DNA from: CAZEVI01 sp964515615
GTDB lineage: Bacteria; Patescibacteriota; UBA1384; XYA2-FULL-43-10; CAINNR01
Assembly: GCA_964515615.1 (NCBI GenBank)
Contig: CAZEVI010000016.1
Coordinates: forward strand, 1-15,749
Direction: 5' to 3'
Length of the DNA: 15,749 bases
Under the pieces are notes generated by a model, which worked only from the letters and a program-made list of their open reading frames with translations, was not told where the DNA came from and did not search any database. Within the stretch, counting starts at the first letter, position 1. Every line of letters begins with the position of its first letter. The translations under genes were made by a program, and so were the position numbers. Below are positions 6,505 through 14,143 of the stretch, piece after piece.

Positions 6505-6576
6505 AATTATTTTGTTGAAAAATATTATTGTAAGCAAATTTGATTCAATTTTTTCAAGATTTTAGCCACTCCCTAT

Positions 6577-6604
6577 TTGCAAATTTTACAATTTGTGATA
6601 TGAT
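6577..6604 (+). promoter_or_regulatory. Extended -10 promoter of der, near-leaderless
   Basis: TGA (6596-6598) precedes TATGAT (6599-6604). TTGCAA at 6577-6582 is a weak -35 with a 16-bp spacer. The ATG at 6614 is nine bases past this -10. An overlapping GATAAT (6602-6607) would be exactly six bases away. Either gives a leader of zero to a few bases. No SD is visible. Confidence 0.5.
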
Positions 6605-6613
6605 AATGTTTGT

Positions 6614-7948
6614 ATGGAACAAAAATCTGAAAAACCAATAGTTGCTATTGTTGGCCGGCCAAATGTTGGCAAGTCGACATTTTTCAATCGTTTGATTGGA
6701 AAACGTCAATCAATCGAATCGGAAATTCCCGGGACTACTAGAGACAGAATTTACGTCAACACCAGTTGGTGTGGGAAGGGGTTTTCATTAATTGATACTG
6801 CCGGAATGTTTAACGACAGTGATGATAATAGTTTTGCACTGTTGACTCAGGAAAGTGTTGAGGTGGCAATTTCACAATCCGACATAATTATATTTATAAT
6901 TGATGTTCAGGAGATTATTGCTGCCGATCGACAAATTGCCAAGCATTTGCGTCAAAGTAAAAATAAAGTTTTTCTAGTTGCAAATAAAGCAGACAATCAA
7001 GATCGTGAAATTGCCGATCGGGAAATTTTTTCCTTGGGTTTTGGCCAGCCACATTTTATATCAGCAATTTCAGGCAGAGGAGTGGCTGATTTTCTGGATG
7101 ACCTAACTGCTCTGTTTCCCAAAAAAGCATCGTCAATTATCACCGATAGTGATACAATTGATGTTGCTCTTATTGGTCGGCCGAACGTTGGTAAATCAAC
7201 ATTACTCAACTCTTTAGTTGACGAGAAAAAATCGATTGTTTCCAGTCGGCCGGGAACGACCAGAGACACTACCGATGCCGAAATAAAATATAAAAATCGG
7301 ACAATTAAATTTATTGATACTGCCGGAATTAGGCGTCGGGGTAAGATCGATTTTGGCATTGAAAAATTTGCAATAATAAGAGCCAAAAAAGCGATCGAAC
7401 AATCAGAAGTAGTAATAATTCTGATTGATGCGACTGAGGGAATTACCAATCAAGATGCACATATTATCGGTTTTGCAAAAGAGCTAGGCAAATCAATAAT
7501 AATCGCTGTAAATAAATTTGACTTACTTGCCGAAGAATCAGACGAAAATATTGAAGACAAGATGGCTGCTATTTTAGGAAAAATGCAAAATGATTTGGCG
7601 TTTTTGCCATATTCTCCAGTAATCTTCATTTCAGCAAAAGAAAAAGAGAATTTGAATGTTCTATTTCGAAAAATTGTTAAAGTACACAAAGAAAGATTCA
7701 TAAATATCGAAAGTGATTTAATAAAAAAAATTATATTTAAAGCAACGGAAAAAAATCCACAAATTCCAAAAATCGTCGATTTTTACCAAGAAAGAGCTAA
7801 CCCGATAGTCTTTAAGTTGGTTTGCAGAAACAAAAAAGACTTTCATTTTTCGCATCTTCGATATTTGGAAAATACCATTCGAGATACTTTTCCATTTGTC
7901 GGCACCCCAATTTTTATAGATCTAATCGATAAAAAAATGCCAAAGTAG
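6614..7948 (+). CDS. der: Ribosome assembly GTPase Der (EngA)
   Basis: The 444-aa protein has the two tandem GTPase domains unique to Der, which acts in 50S subunit maturation. Domain 1: GRPNVGKS 14-21, PGTTRD 39-44, DTAGM 61-65, NKAD 124-127. Domain 2: GRPNVGKS 188-195, PGTTRD 213-218, DTAGI 235-239, NKFD 300-303. The C-terminal KH-like domain covers roughly 355-444. All G motifs are intact and length is normal for the family (about 440-490). It is divergent from priA with a 144-bp intergenic region containing both promoters. The ATG at 6614 aligns with the family N-terminus despite lacking an SD. The stop is TAG. Confidence 0.98.
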   Translation: MEQKSEKPIVAIVGRPNVGKSTFFNRLIGKRQSIESEIPGTTRDRIYVNTSWCGKGFSLIDTAGMFNDSDDNSFALLTQESVEVAISQSDIIIFIIDVQEIIAADRQIAKHLRQSKNKVFLVANKADNQDREIADREIFSLGFGQPHFISAISGRGVADFLDDLTALFPKKASSIITDSDTIDVALIGRPNVGKSTLLNSLVDEKKSIVSSRPGTTRDTTDAEIKYKNRTIKFIDTAGIRRRGKIDFGIEKFAIIRAKKAIEQSEVVIILIDATEGITNQDAHIIGFAKELGKSIIIAVNKFDLLAEESDENIEDKMAAILGKMQNDLAFLPYSPVIFISAKEKENLNVLFRKIVKVHKERFINIESDLIKKIIFKATEKNPQIPKIVDFYQERANPIVFKLVCRNKKDFHFSHLRYLENTIRDTFPFVGTPIFIDLIDKKMPK

Positions 7949-7983
7949 GCGTAGTTTTAAAATAATAAGCTTTCGCAGATGTT

Positions 7984-8247
7984 CTATTTTCTAGCGGTCG
8001 AAAAATCTCTGTCTAATTCCTTAGCCCGATTATTTAGCCGGATTTTTTGAATAATAGTTTTAATCGATAGTATTAACAATAACAATATTGAAATTGCCAA
8101 AATTAACCAATCATAGTTCTCAACAATCTTTGAAAAGGCAGATTTGACGTATGAAGTTATCTGACCTTTGTCGCCCAAACTGGAGGCGATGGTTGAATAA
8201 TAGCCACTGATCGCATACAATTTAATTGAGGATCTTTTATCTTTCAT
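7984..8247 (-). CDS. Small single-helix membrane protein, unknown function
   Basis: The 87-aa product has an N-terminal half rich in Ser/Tyr (residues 1-45), one strong hydrophobic helix at about 46-64 (WLILAISILLLLILSIKTI), and a short basic, charged C-terminal tail. No known motif is recognised. It is supported as a gene by its promoter: a consensus TATAAT with a TGA extension, exactly six bases upstream of the ATG, and no SD. It diverges from the glycan cluster across 38 bp and converges on der. Whether it is functionally tied to the glycan genes is unknown. Confidence 0.6.
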   Translation of the reverse strand: MKDKRSSIKLYAISGYYSTIASSLGDKGQITSYVKSAFSKIVENYDWLILAISILLLLILSIKTIIQKIRLNNRAKELDRDFSTARK

Positions 8248-8253
8248 ATTCTC

Positions 8254-8283
8254 ATTATATCAAAAAGCAATTTTATTAAACAA
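8254..8283 (-). promoter_or_regulatory. Extended -10 promoter of the 87-aa membrane protein, leaderless geometry
   Basis: On the minus strand, TGA plus perfect TATAAT (8254-8262), six bases (GAGAAT) before the ATG. TTGTTT at 8278-8283 is a weak -35 with an 18-bp spacer. The 38-bp divergent gap must also hold the promoter of the GTG-started GT2 gene, for which TATTAA (8274-8279), six bases before GTG at 8286, is a weak candidate. Confidence 0.65.
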
Positions 8284-8285
8284 CA

Positions 8286-8987
8286 GTGAACAAAAATAAT
8301 ATTTTAGTTATTATCCCAACGATCAATGAAATGAAGGGGTTAAAACAAATTATTCCAAAATTAAGTAAACTGAATGTTGATATTTTGGTGGTGGATGACA
8401 ATTCGACTGACGGATCAAGACCTTTTATCGTGGATTTTAAAAAGAAGCAAAGTAGCCATTTTAATTACATTTTTCGTGATAGCAACAGAGGTTTTCGTAG
8501 CGCATACTTTTGTGGATTTGAGTTCGCATTGGAAAATAATTATCGGACAATAATTATGATGGATGGCGATGGGGCTCACGACCCATTAAAAATTGCTGAA
8601 TTTTTGTCCAATGTTGATAATGGTTATGATTTGATAGTCGGCTCAAGATATATTGCCGGAGGGCAAATTGAATATTTTCCTTTTTGGAGAAAAGTCAGTA
8701 GTTGGATTTTCAATTGGTTAGCAAAAAAGAAAATGTCAACTCAAATTTGCGATTGGACGTCGGGTTTCATCGTTATTAAAGCCGATATTTTGAAAAAAAT
8801 TATTTACAAAGACTATGCTGAGGGATTCGGTTTTTTATTTCAAATGAAAAAATATGCAGTTGATAGTGGAGCAAAAGTAAAAGAAATTCCGATTAATTTT
8901 GCCAATTGTAAAAATACCAAGTCAAAATTTAATGCAAGGATTGCGTTCGAAGCATTTGTCACATTATTAAAAATAAATAAAAAATAA
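8286..8987 (+). CDS. GT2 glycosyltransferase, polyprenol-phosphate mannose/glucose synthase-like
   Basis: The 233-aa protein resembles dolichol/polyprenol-phosphate sugar synthases, which move a sugar from a nucleotide donor to a lipid phosphate on the cytoplasmic face. The GT-A fold is shown by IIPTINE at 9-15, VDDNSTDG at 36-43, and metal-binding DGDGAHDP at 93-100. GSRYIAGG at 119-126, W-TSGF at 157-161, and an EIPINF stretch near the end are hallmarks of the DPM1 subfamily. There is no C-terminal membrane helix, as in stand-alone synthases. The start is GTG at 8286. It is two bases upstream of a GT-C-type transferase, a pairing that fits donor making and donor use. The sugar cannot be read from sequence. 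Confidence 0.85.
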   Translation: MNKNNILVIIPTINEMKGLKQIIPKLSKLNVDILVVDDNSTDGSRPFIVDFKKKQSSHFNYIFRDSNRGFRSAYFCGFEFALENNYRTIIMMDGDGAHDPLKIAEFLSNVDNGYDLIVGSRYIAGGQIEYFPFWRKVSSWIFNWLAKKKMSTQICDWTSGFIVIKADILKKIIYKDYAEGFGFLFQMKKYAVDSGAKVKEIPINFANCKNTKSKFNARIAFEAFVTLLKINKK

Positions 8988-8989
8988 AA

Positions 8990-10375
8990 ATGTTGAACAA
9001 AGTGGGAAAATTTTTAATTAAAAACTTCTGGTTTTTAATGTTTTTAGGCTTGTTTATTCGATTAATTTTGGCAGGTATTTCTTCTTGGAACAATGATATA
9101 CATGTTTGGTATAGCTTTGCCGCCGATTTGAAAAACCATGTCGGGGTATATACTAACCGGACATTCTCTTATCCTCCCGGACTAGCAATAATTTTAGCGA
9201 TAATATATTTTCCGTTGACAATTTTCTCCGGACCTGACCAGTGGGGAAAATTTTCACTTGCTGTTGATAAACTCTCTGCAAATAGTCTTCTTTTCCATCC
9301 GATAATCAACTCGCCTTTCTTTGGTTTTTATACAAAAATTCCTTTGTTTTTGGCGGAGATCGCTTTACTTTACATCTTTTATCTAACTTATAGAAATACG
9401 ATTTTTACAGATAAATTAAAAATTTTGGCATTAGTATTCTATCTGAATCCGCTAATTATTTTTTTGAATGCAGTCCATGCCCAGTTGGACGTTTTTGTGG
9501 TTTTGACTGTGGTAATATCAGTTTATTTTTTTCGGAAAAAAAGTTTTTTATTCGCAGGACTGTTTTTGGGTGCCGCAACGACGATGAAATTGTACCCAGG
9601 GTTTTTATTTTTAGCTTATCTTTACATAATATTTTTTGAAGCGCGAAATTGGTCAGGATCGATTAAAAAGGCCATATTGTTTGTTTTAGGTTTTATCTTT
9701 CCTGTTGGATCAATGCTTGTGTATATGCATTTTGTCCCCGCGGCGAGTGTTTCAACATTTGCCAGAGTAGACACAATCGGTTTTGAAGGATCTCTAAATT
9801 TGGCGTTCATAAATTACCTGCCGCCGCTTGTTCCATTTATATCCAAAAATTCAAGCATTCTGGTGAAAATTATGCAATATTGCCTTTTTACTGTGCCTTT
9901 TATCGGATTATTATCGGCGATCTATATCAATAAAAAACTTCCCCGGCTACGGCCATATATATTAGAGTCAGTTTCGGTCATAATAATTTTTCTGATCTTT
10001 CTTTTTAGTTCGCGAACTAATCCGAATTATTTAGTCTGGGTGATGCCTTTTTTACTGATAGTATATACCGTTGGGGCAATTTCATTTTCTAACATCGCCA
10101 GCATTTCTTTGGCCGCACTTTTATTTTATTTTGGAGTTCATTCGCTTTCATTTAAGGCATTATTTTTTCCGATGACATATTTTGGGTATCCGGTTGATAA
10201 AATTTGTGATGATTATATGAGAATGTCATCACTTCGAGGATCCATAAATTCAAAAATTTATGCTGATGTTTTTTTAATTTCAGCGATTTGGTTTATTGCC
10301 AGTGAATTTAGTATAATATATAAAATTAGCAATTTTTCAAAATTGAATAACATCGAAGAATATGAAGATGATTAA
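8990..10375 (+). CDS. Multispanning GT-C-type glycosyltransferase (polyprenol-phosphate sugar dependent)
   Basis: The 461-aa protein has about ten hydrophobic helices. An early extracytoplasmic loop carries an acidic residue (WNND, Asp36), as in GT-C enzymes where it is catalytic. YPPG follows at 61-64, then NP at 153-154, HAQLD at 163-167 (the family's GQxD-like element) and MKLYP at 199-203. This pattern matches the GT87/PIG-M-like mannosyltransferase group, which takes a lipid-phosphate sugar and adds it to an acceptor outside the cytoplasm. The upstream GT2 likely makes its donor. No SD is present and the gene begins two bases after the GT2 stop, suggesting translational coupling. The end overlaps the next gene by 14 bp. 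Assignment to a precise family is moderate. Confidence 0.75.
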   Translation: MLNKVGKFLIKNFWFLMFLGLFIRLILAGISSWNNDIHVWYSFAADLKNHVGVYTNRTFSYPPGLAIILAIIYFPLTIFSGPDQWGKFSLAVDKLSANSLLFHPIINSPFFGFYTKIPLFLAEIALLYIFYLTYRNTIFTDKLKILALVFYLNPLIIFLNAVHAQLDVFVVLTVVISVYFFRKKSFLFAGLFLGAATTMKLYPGFLFLAYLYIIFFEARNWSGSIKKAILFVLGFIFPVGSMLVYMHFVPAASVSTFARVDTIGFEGSLNLAFINYLPPLVPFISKNSSILVKIMQYCLFTVPFIGLLSAIYINKKLPRLRPYILESVSVIIIFLIFLFSSRTNPNYLVWVMPFLLIVYTVGAISFSNIASISLAALLFYFGVHSLSFKALFFPMTYFGYPVDKICDDYMRMSSLRGSINSKIYADVFLISAIWFIASEFSIIYKISNFSKLNNIEEYEDD

Positions 10376-11459
10376 AATGAGGCAAATATACCTGTATCTA
10401 ACTGCACTAATTTTTATCTTTGGCAGTTGTTATTTAGGCTGGTATTATTATAAAAACTCTGTAAATGAAACAAAATTTTTAGTGGTTGAAAATGGTAAAT
10501 TCGATCTTGAAAAGTTTAGCTATGTGTTAAATATTAATAATCAGTCCAATTCGCAAATGGATTTGACAGTTGCCGAAATTCCCCTGTCGGAAACAAATAA
10601 TTTTAAAAAAATATATTTTTATTACGACAAAGATTACCCCATTTTAGGTTCGTCGGTCAGCTCGGTTTTGGGCGTTTATGACCATTTGTTGGCGGAATAT
10701 CAACAAAAAAATATTTCAGTAGAAATTCAACAGGTGGATGCGAATCAACTTTCAGAGATTATGAACGATAAAAATTCGGTTCTAATAATGGCTACTGGTA
10801 TTCTTCCAGAAACTGTTTATTCACCAGACAAAAATTTAATTTCTCCATGGCTTGCTGATGGTGGCACTCTATTTTGGGTTGGAGATGGCTTTGGCTATTA
10901 TTACGGCGTTGCCGGAACTGAAATTAAAAATCAAGAATCGCCTTATAAAATTGGTTGGTCAGGACAAGAAAGGTTGCTTGGTCATAATTATCTCGATGGT
11001 CCAAATGTCGGGTCAGTGTCCGAATCGCAAGGTGATGTGCCATCATCACTGGCAACAACTTTTGGTATAAAATCGCGCTACACTCAGGCCGGTGTTTTAG
11101 TTTCATCGTTGGCCGAAAATGGAGGTCTTGATCTGGGGTATCACTATAGTTTTAAGAACGATTCTAGGACAAGTTTGGCAGAAATTAAAATTGGCAACGG
11201 AGATATTATAATTTTTGGGAGCCCTCTTTTAAATAGAGAAATGGATGTCGCTTGGGACATTTCGCAAATAACAAGCTCTGGTTTTTTGCAATCTGATGTT
11301 TTAAAAATTAATTTCCGGAAAATAATCATTGCCTCCGATGACAAAGAAAAAATTGATCGGCAAATTAATATTGATAACAATACCAAAGTTCGTCTAATGA
11401 TATTTAGCTCTGATTTTGCCAAAAGGTATTTTTTATTGAAAGATTTTGCCCGTGATTAA
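10362..11459 (+). CDS. Membrane-anchored exported protein of unknown function in glycan cluster
   Basis: The 365-aa protein has an N-terminal anchor at about 8-29 with no other helix, so residues 30-365 should lie outside the cytoplasm. Residues 83-182 look like an alpha/beta segment: KIYFYYD (83-89), VLIMATG (140-146), then WLADGGTLFWVGDG (163-176). The last two recall class I glutamine amidotransferase-like or beta-galactosidase trimerisation folds, but the catalytic Cys-His are not evident. The distal half is rich in beta-like, polar sequence with Gly-Asn/Asp turns. Several ATGs lie close together (10362, 10368, 10377) inside the end of the GT-C gene, and the first was chosen for overlap. 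A cysteine at 23 (FGSC) is a poor lipobox. I recognise no family; a role in modifying, sensing or positioning the exported glycan is inference from context. Confidence 0.7.
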   Translation: MKMIKMRQIYLYLTALIFIFGSCYLGWYYYKNSVNETKFLVVENGKFDLEKFSYVLNINNQSNSQMDLTVAEIPLSETNNFKKIYFYYDKDYPILGSSVSSVLGVYDHLLAEYQQKNISVEIQQVDANQLSEIMNDKNSVLIMATGILPETVYSPDKNLISPWLADGGTLFWVGDGFGYYYGVAGTEIKNQESPYKIGWSGQERLLGHNYLDGPNVGSVSESQGDVPSSLATTFGIKSRYTQAGVLVSSLAENGGLDLGYHYSFKNDSRTSLAEIKIGNGDIIIFGSPLLNREMDVAWDISQITSSGFLQSDVLKINFRKIIIASDDKEKIDRQINIDNNTKVRLMIFSSDFAKRYFLLKDFARD

Positions 11460-12342
11460 AAGCGAGAAAATTACAATTGGGATTCCTGCATATAATGAAG
11501 AGAAGGACATCGCAAATGTCATTGAAGAAATCTTGAATCAGGATGACAGTTTTTTAATTGAAAAAATTTTAATTTATATTGATTGTTGTACTGACAAGAC
11601 TGTGGAAATTGTTAAAAAATTGTCAAGAAAACACCAAAAAATTGCTTTTACTGTTCACAAAAAGCGTCAAGGAAAATTAGTTCTAATTAATCAAATTTTG
11701 GCCGCATCTAAGACAAGATTAGTATTGATTGCAAATGCCGATAATTTACCATCTAAAAACGCAATTCACGAACTTAAATCAAAAATGATTTCCGGGGTTG
11801 GTGTTGTTGGTCCGCGTGGAGTTTGTGTTATTGGTAAAAGACCTTGTTTAACAGAGAAAATTACCTGCATGCTTTGGGGGTGGCATCACCTGATTGCACT
11901 CAAAAAACCGAAAATACTTTCGTTTATGCTCATTGATAAAAACATTATCAAAAGTATTATTACCACTTGTCCGGTTGATGAGCCGGCGATTGAAGCTGAT
12001 GTTTTACGCAAAGGTAAAAAAATTGTCTATGCTCCAAAAGCAAAATTATTTCTTAAACCACCAACAAAACTTAAAGATTATATATCGCAAAGAAGAAGAA
12101 TTCATTTTGGTTATTTTCTCTTGAGAAAGCATTATCCAGAGTACCGACCAGAAACGATGAAAATCAAAAATTTAATAAATCTATTTCTCAAAGATTTAGT
12201 GAAAAAACCGTTAGTAACTATCTGTGCGGTGTTAATCGAAATTTGGTCGAAATTTCTCGGTTATATTGATTTTATTCGTGGGAAAAAGGGGACAGGAATC
12301 TGGGAAATGGCAATGAGCAGCAAAGGAATTAAGAAATGTTAA
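11446..12342 (+). CDS. GT2 family glycosyltransferase with C-terminal membrane segment
   Basis: The 298-aa protein shows the GT-A start TIGIPAYNEE (10-19), an acidic DCCTDKT segment (46-52; the family usually has D-x-S-T-D), NADN at 97-100 as the probable metal-binding DxD variant, VDEPAIEAD near 177-185, and SQRRRIHFGY (214-223) resembling the QxxRW element of processive or membrane GT2 enzymes. Hydrophobic stretches near 145-163 and 235-260 suggest membrane association. The start is uncertain: TTG at 11446 and GTG at 11452 are both in frame, inside the end of the preceding gene, with no ATG or strong SD nearby. It overlaps its upstream and downstream neighbours by 14 and 7 bp. Acceptor and donor are unknown. 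Confidence 0.8.
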   Translation: MPVIKSEKITIGIPAYNEEKDIANVIEEILNQDDSFLIEKILIYIDCCTDKTVEIVKKLSRKHQKIAFTVHKKRQGKLVLINQILAASKTRLVLIANADNLPSKNAIHELKSKMISGVGVVGPRGVCVIGKRPCLTEKITCMLWGWHHLIALKKPKILSFMLIDKNIIKSIITTCPVDEPAIEADVLRKGKKIVYAPKAKLFLKPPTKLKDYISQRRRIHFGYFLLRKHYPEYRPETMKIKNLINLFLKDLVKKPLVTICAVLIEIWSKFLGYIDFIRGKKGTGIWEMAMSSKGIKKC

Positions 12343-13223
12343 AAAAGGTATATATTGTGACCGTTGTATATTCTGATCCAAAAGACCAATTTAGGTCTTT
12401 TATTAAATCTTTAAAAAAAATTAGAGATATTAATTTTTCAGTTATTATAATTAACAACAATGCAAAAACAACATGGTTGAGTGAAATTTGTAAAAAATAT
12501 TCTAACATCTTGGTTGTAGAATCAAAAATAAATATTGGCTTTTGTGCCGGCAGTAATCTTGGCATTAAAAAGGCGTTGTCAATGGGAGCAGAATATATAT
12601 TGCTACTAAATGGAGATACCGAAGTTTATTCAAACGTCTTATCGGAAATGATTGAATATTCTACAAAATACGAAATTGGTATTTTGAGCCCGATAATTCT
12701 TTCTGCCGATAGAAAAAGTATTTTCTATGCCGGAGGCGTCATCAGCAAATTATTCGGTTATACACGCCAGCCGGCGATTGGTAAAGAATATTCTAATTTT
12801 ATTTATCAATCCGGCCCCACTGGGTATGCCAGCGGTTGCTGTATGTTAATTCAAGCCAACGTGTTTGAGAAAATTGGTTTTTTGGACAAAGATTATTTTA
12901 TGTATTTTGATGATCCTGATTTTAGTTTACGAGCGAAAAAAGCAAATTTTAAAGTTCATCTTTTGGCCAAACCATTAGTCTATCACATTAATTCGAGCAA
13001 CAAACTTGGTGAAAATGCGGCATATTATTATGGACGAAATCCTTTTTTATTAATTAGAAAATTTTTTCCTTGGTATTTTTGGCCAACCGCTTTCTTTGGC
13101 CAGTTTTTAATTCGTCTTCCGAGAAATATCTTTCGTTTGAAAAACAAGGATGCATTTAAAAATTATTTGTTGGGCATATATCATGGATTGATCGGAAAAA
13201 TTGGCCGCAAACAGTCAAGTTAG
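12336..13223 (+). CDS. GT2 glycosyltransferase, rhamnosyltransferase (WbbL)-like
   Basis: The 295-aa protein carries the features of WbbL-like transferases that build cell-surface polysaccharides: IVTVVYSD at 7-14, NNNA at 40-43, NIGFCAGSNLG at 66-76, LLLNGDTEV at 89-97 (DxD-type metal site), ASGCCMLI at 165-172, and FMYFDDPDFSLRA at 188-200 with the expected acidic catalytic residues, followed by VYHINSSN. The C-terminal third is aromatic and basic (KFFPWYFWP), probably membrane-contacting. An AAGGA SD lies eight bases before the ATG, which overlaps the previous stop by 7 bp. It is the last gene of the cluster and is followed by a likely terminator. Sugar specificity (rhamnose or other) is not determinable. 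Confidence 0.85.
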   Translation: MLKKVYIVTVVYSDPKDQFRSFIKSLKKIRDINFSVIIINNNAKTTWLSEICKKYSNILVVESKINIGFCAGSNLGIKKALSMGAEYILLLNGDTEVYSNVLSEMIEYSTKYEIGILSPIILSADRKSIFYAGGVISKLFGYTRQPAIGKEYSNFIYQSGPTGYASGCCMLIQANVFEKIGFLDKDYFMYFDDPDFSLRAKKANFKVHLLAKPLVYHINSSNKLGENAAYYYGRNPFLLIRKFFPWYFWPTAFFGQFLIRLPRNIFRLKNKDAFKNYLLGIYHGLIGKIGRKQSS

Positions 13224-13225
13224 TA

Positions 13226-13241
13226 TTGGTAATAATACCAA
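13226..13241 (+). repeat. Small hairpin after the glycan cluster
   Basis: TTGGTA (13226-13231) and TACCAA (13236-13241) pair perfectly around an ATAA loop, three bases after the last glycosyltransferase stop. A T6 run comes 12 bases later (13254-13259), too far for a standard terminator. It may stabilise the transcript end. Confidence 0.4.
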
Positions 13242-13281
13242 GTATAAGTGCACTTTTTTCGTAAATCAAAATCACTATAAT

Positions 13282-13311
13282 AAATATCATTTAAACGAGA
13301 TGATATTTTTT
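13282..13311 (+). terminator. Probable intrinsic terminator of the glycan cluster
   Basis: AAATATCAT (13282-13290) pairs over 9 bp with ATGATATTT (13300-13308) around a nine-base loop, and the T stretch runs to 13311. It lies between the convergent glycosyltransferase and lepB genes and could also act weakly on the other strand. The stem is AT-rich, so strength is uncertain. Confidence 0.5.
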
Positions 13312-13315
13312 GTTG

Positions 13316-13978
13316 CTAATTTACTGAGTACTGTTGACGTCCCCAAAGCTTAAAATGGTCGAGAGGGGTAACAGTTACCCAAACGCGGCCGATAATATTT
13401 GATCTTGGCAGAACTCCCCACTCACGCGAATCAGAGGAATGGTCGCGATTATCACCAAGTACAAAAAACTCGTTGTCTTTGAGAGTTATCTTTAACTCTT
13501 GATCAACAGATGTGGCATTGAAATAATTTGTTTCAACTGATTTGTTTAAATAGTCTTCAACCAATTCTTGCGGTTCAGCATTAGCTGATTTGGCAATATA
13601 TACCTTACCATCTTTAATAATGACGGTTTCGCCGGGTAGTCCGATTACTCTTTTAATGTAAATTACCGACGGATTTTTCGGATAGCGAAAGATAACTATA
13701 TCCCCGCGCGAAGGTTGGGAAAAATCGTAAGAAATTTTTTCAGCTATTAAATATTCATTGTTTATAAAAGTTGGCATCATTGAATCCCCATCAACGACAA
13801 ACGGTTGAATAATAAAATACCTGATCGCAAAAGCAATCAGCATAACAACAACAAAAGTTTTAGCTAAATCAAACAAAAAAGAGAAGAAGCTGGCTGTACG
13901 GTTATTTTCTCCAATATCAATTTTGGCTAGAGTTTCGTTGCTGGAATGTTCAGTTTCTTTAATTTCTGGTTCGGTCAT
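13316..13978 (-). CDS. lepB: Signal peptidase I
   Basis: This 220-aa membrane-bound serine/lysine-dyad protease removes signal peptides from exported proteins. A charged N-terminus of about 38 residues precedes one helix (about 40-58). The catalytic Ser66 is in GDSMMPTF (64-71) and the general-base Lys109 in YIKRVIGLPGE (107-117). GDNRDHSSDSREWG at 175-188 is the box E signature. All catalytic elements are intact; length is typical of single-helix SPase I. A good promoter lies upstream, giving a leader of about 22 bases with only a weak AGAAG as SD. It is divergent from lgt, and convergent with the glycan cluster. Together with lgt and lspA it forms a local export and lipoprotein-processing neighbourhood. 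Confidence 0.97.
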   Translation of the reverse strand: MTEPEIKETEHSSNETLAKIDIGENNRTASFFSFLFDLAKTFVVVMLIAFAIRYFIIQPFVVDGDSMMPTFINNEYLIAEKISYDFSQPSRGDIVIFRYPKNPSVIYIKRVIGLPGETVIIKDGKVYIAKSANAEPQELVEDYLNKSVETNYFNATSVDQELKITLKDNEFFVLGDNRDHSSDSREWGVLPRSNIIGRVWVTVTPLDHFKLWGRQQYSVN

Positions 13979-14006
13979 TCGAAAAATTTATTTTTTCTTC
14001 TTTTTA

Positions 14007-14035
14007 ATTGTACAGCGATTGACAAAGACAGTCAA
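14007..14035 (-). promoter_or_regulatory. Sigma70-type promoter of lepB
   Basis: On the minus strand, -35 TTGACT (14030-14035), a 17-bp spacer and -10 TACAAT (14007-14012), each 5 of 6 to consensus. Transcription would start near 14000, about 22 bases before the lepB ATG. The -35 overlaps an inverted repeat, ATTGAC/GTCAAT (14018-14023 and 14031-14036), that could be an operator. Confidence 0.65.
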
Positions 14036-14063
14036 TATAATTTAAACTTAAACTAACGAACAA

Positions 14064-14092
14064 CTGAAATTTAGCTTTAATTCCACTAGAAT
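14064..14092 (+). promoter_or_regulatory. Candidate promoter of the lgt operon
   Basis: CTGAAA (14064-14069), a 17-bp spacer and TAGAAT (14087-14092, 5 of 6 to consensus) would give a leader of about 45 bases before the lgt ATG at 14144. The -35 is only 4 of 6. Confidence 0.4.
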
Positions 14093-14143
14093 AAATTATT
14101 TTTACTGTTTTTTCAGGCATTAAATTGTGAAGGGCGGTTGACT

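Noticed and set aside
10362..10450. Lipoprotein signal (FGSC ending at residue 23) in the unknown exported protein.
   Set aside because: The -3 residue is Phe and the hydrophobic, aromatic segment continues past the Cys, which fits a membrane anchor better than a cleaved lipobox.
13979..13990. TAAATT six bases before the lepB ATG as a leaderless promoter.
   Set aside because: A much better promoter (TTGACT, 17 bp, TACAAT) lies just upstream and gives a normal leader; TAAATT has only a weak partner and no TG extension.
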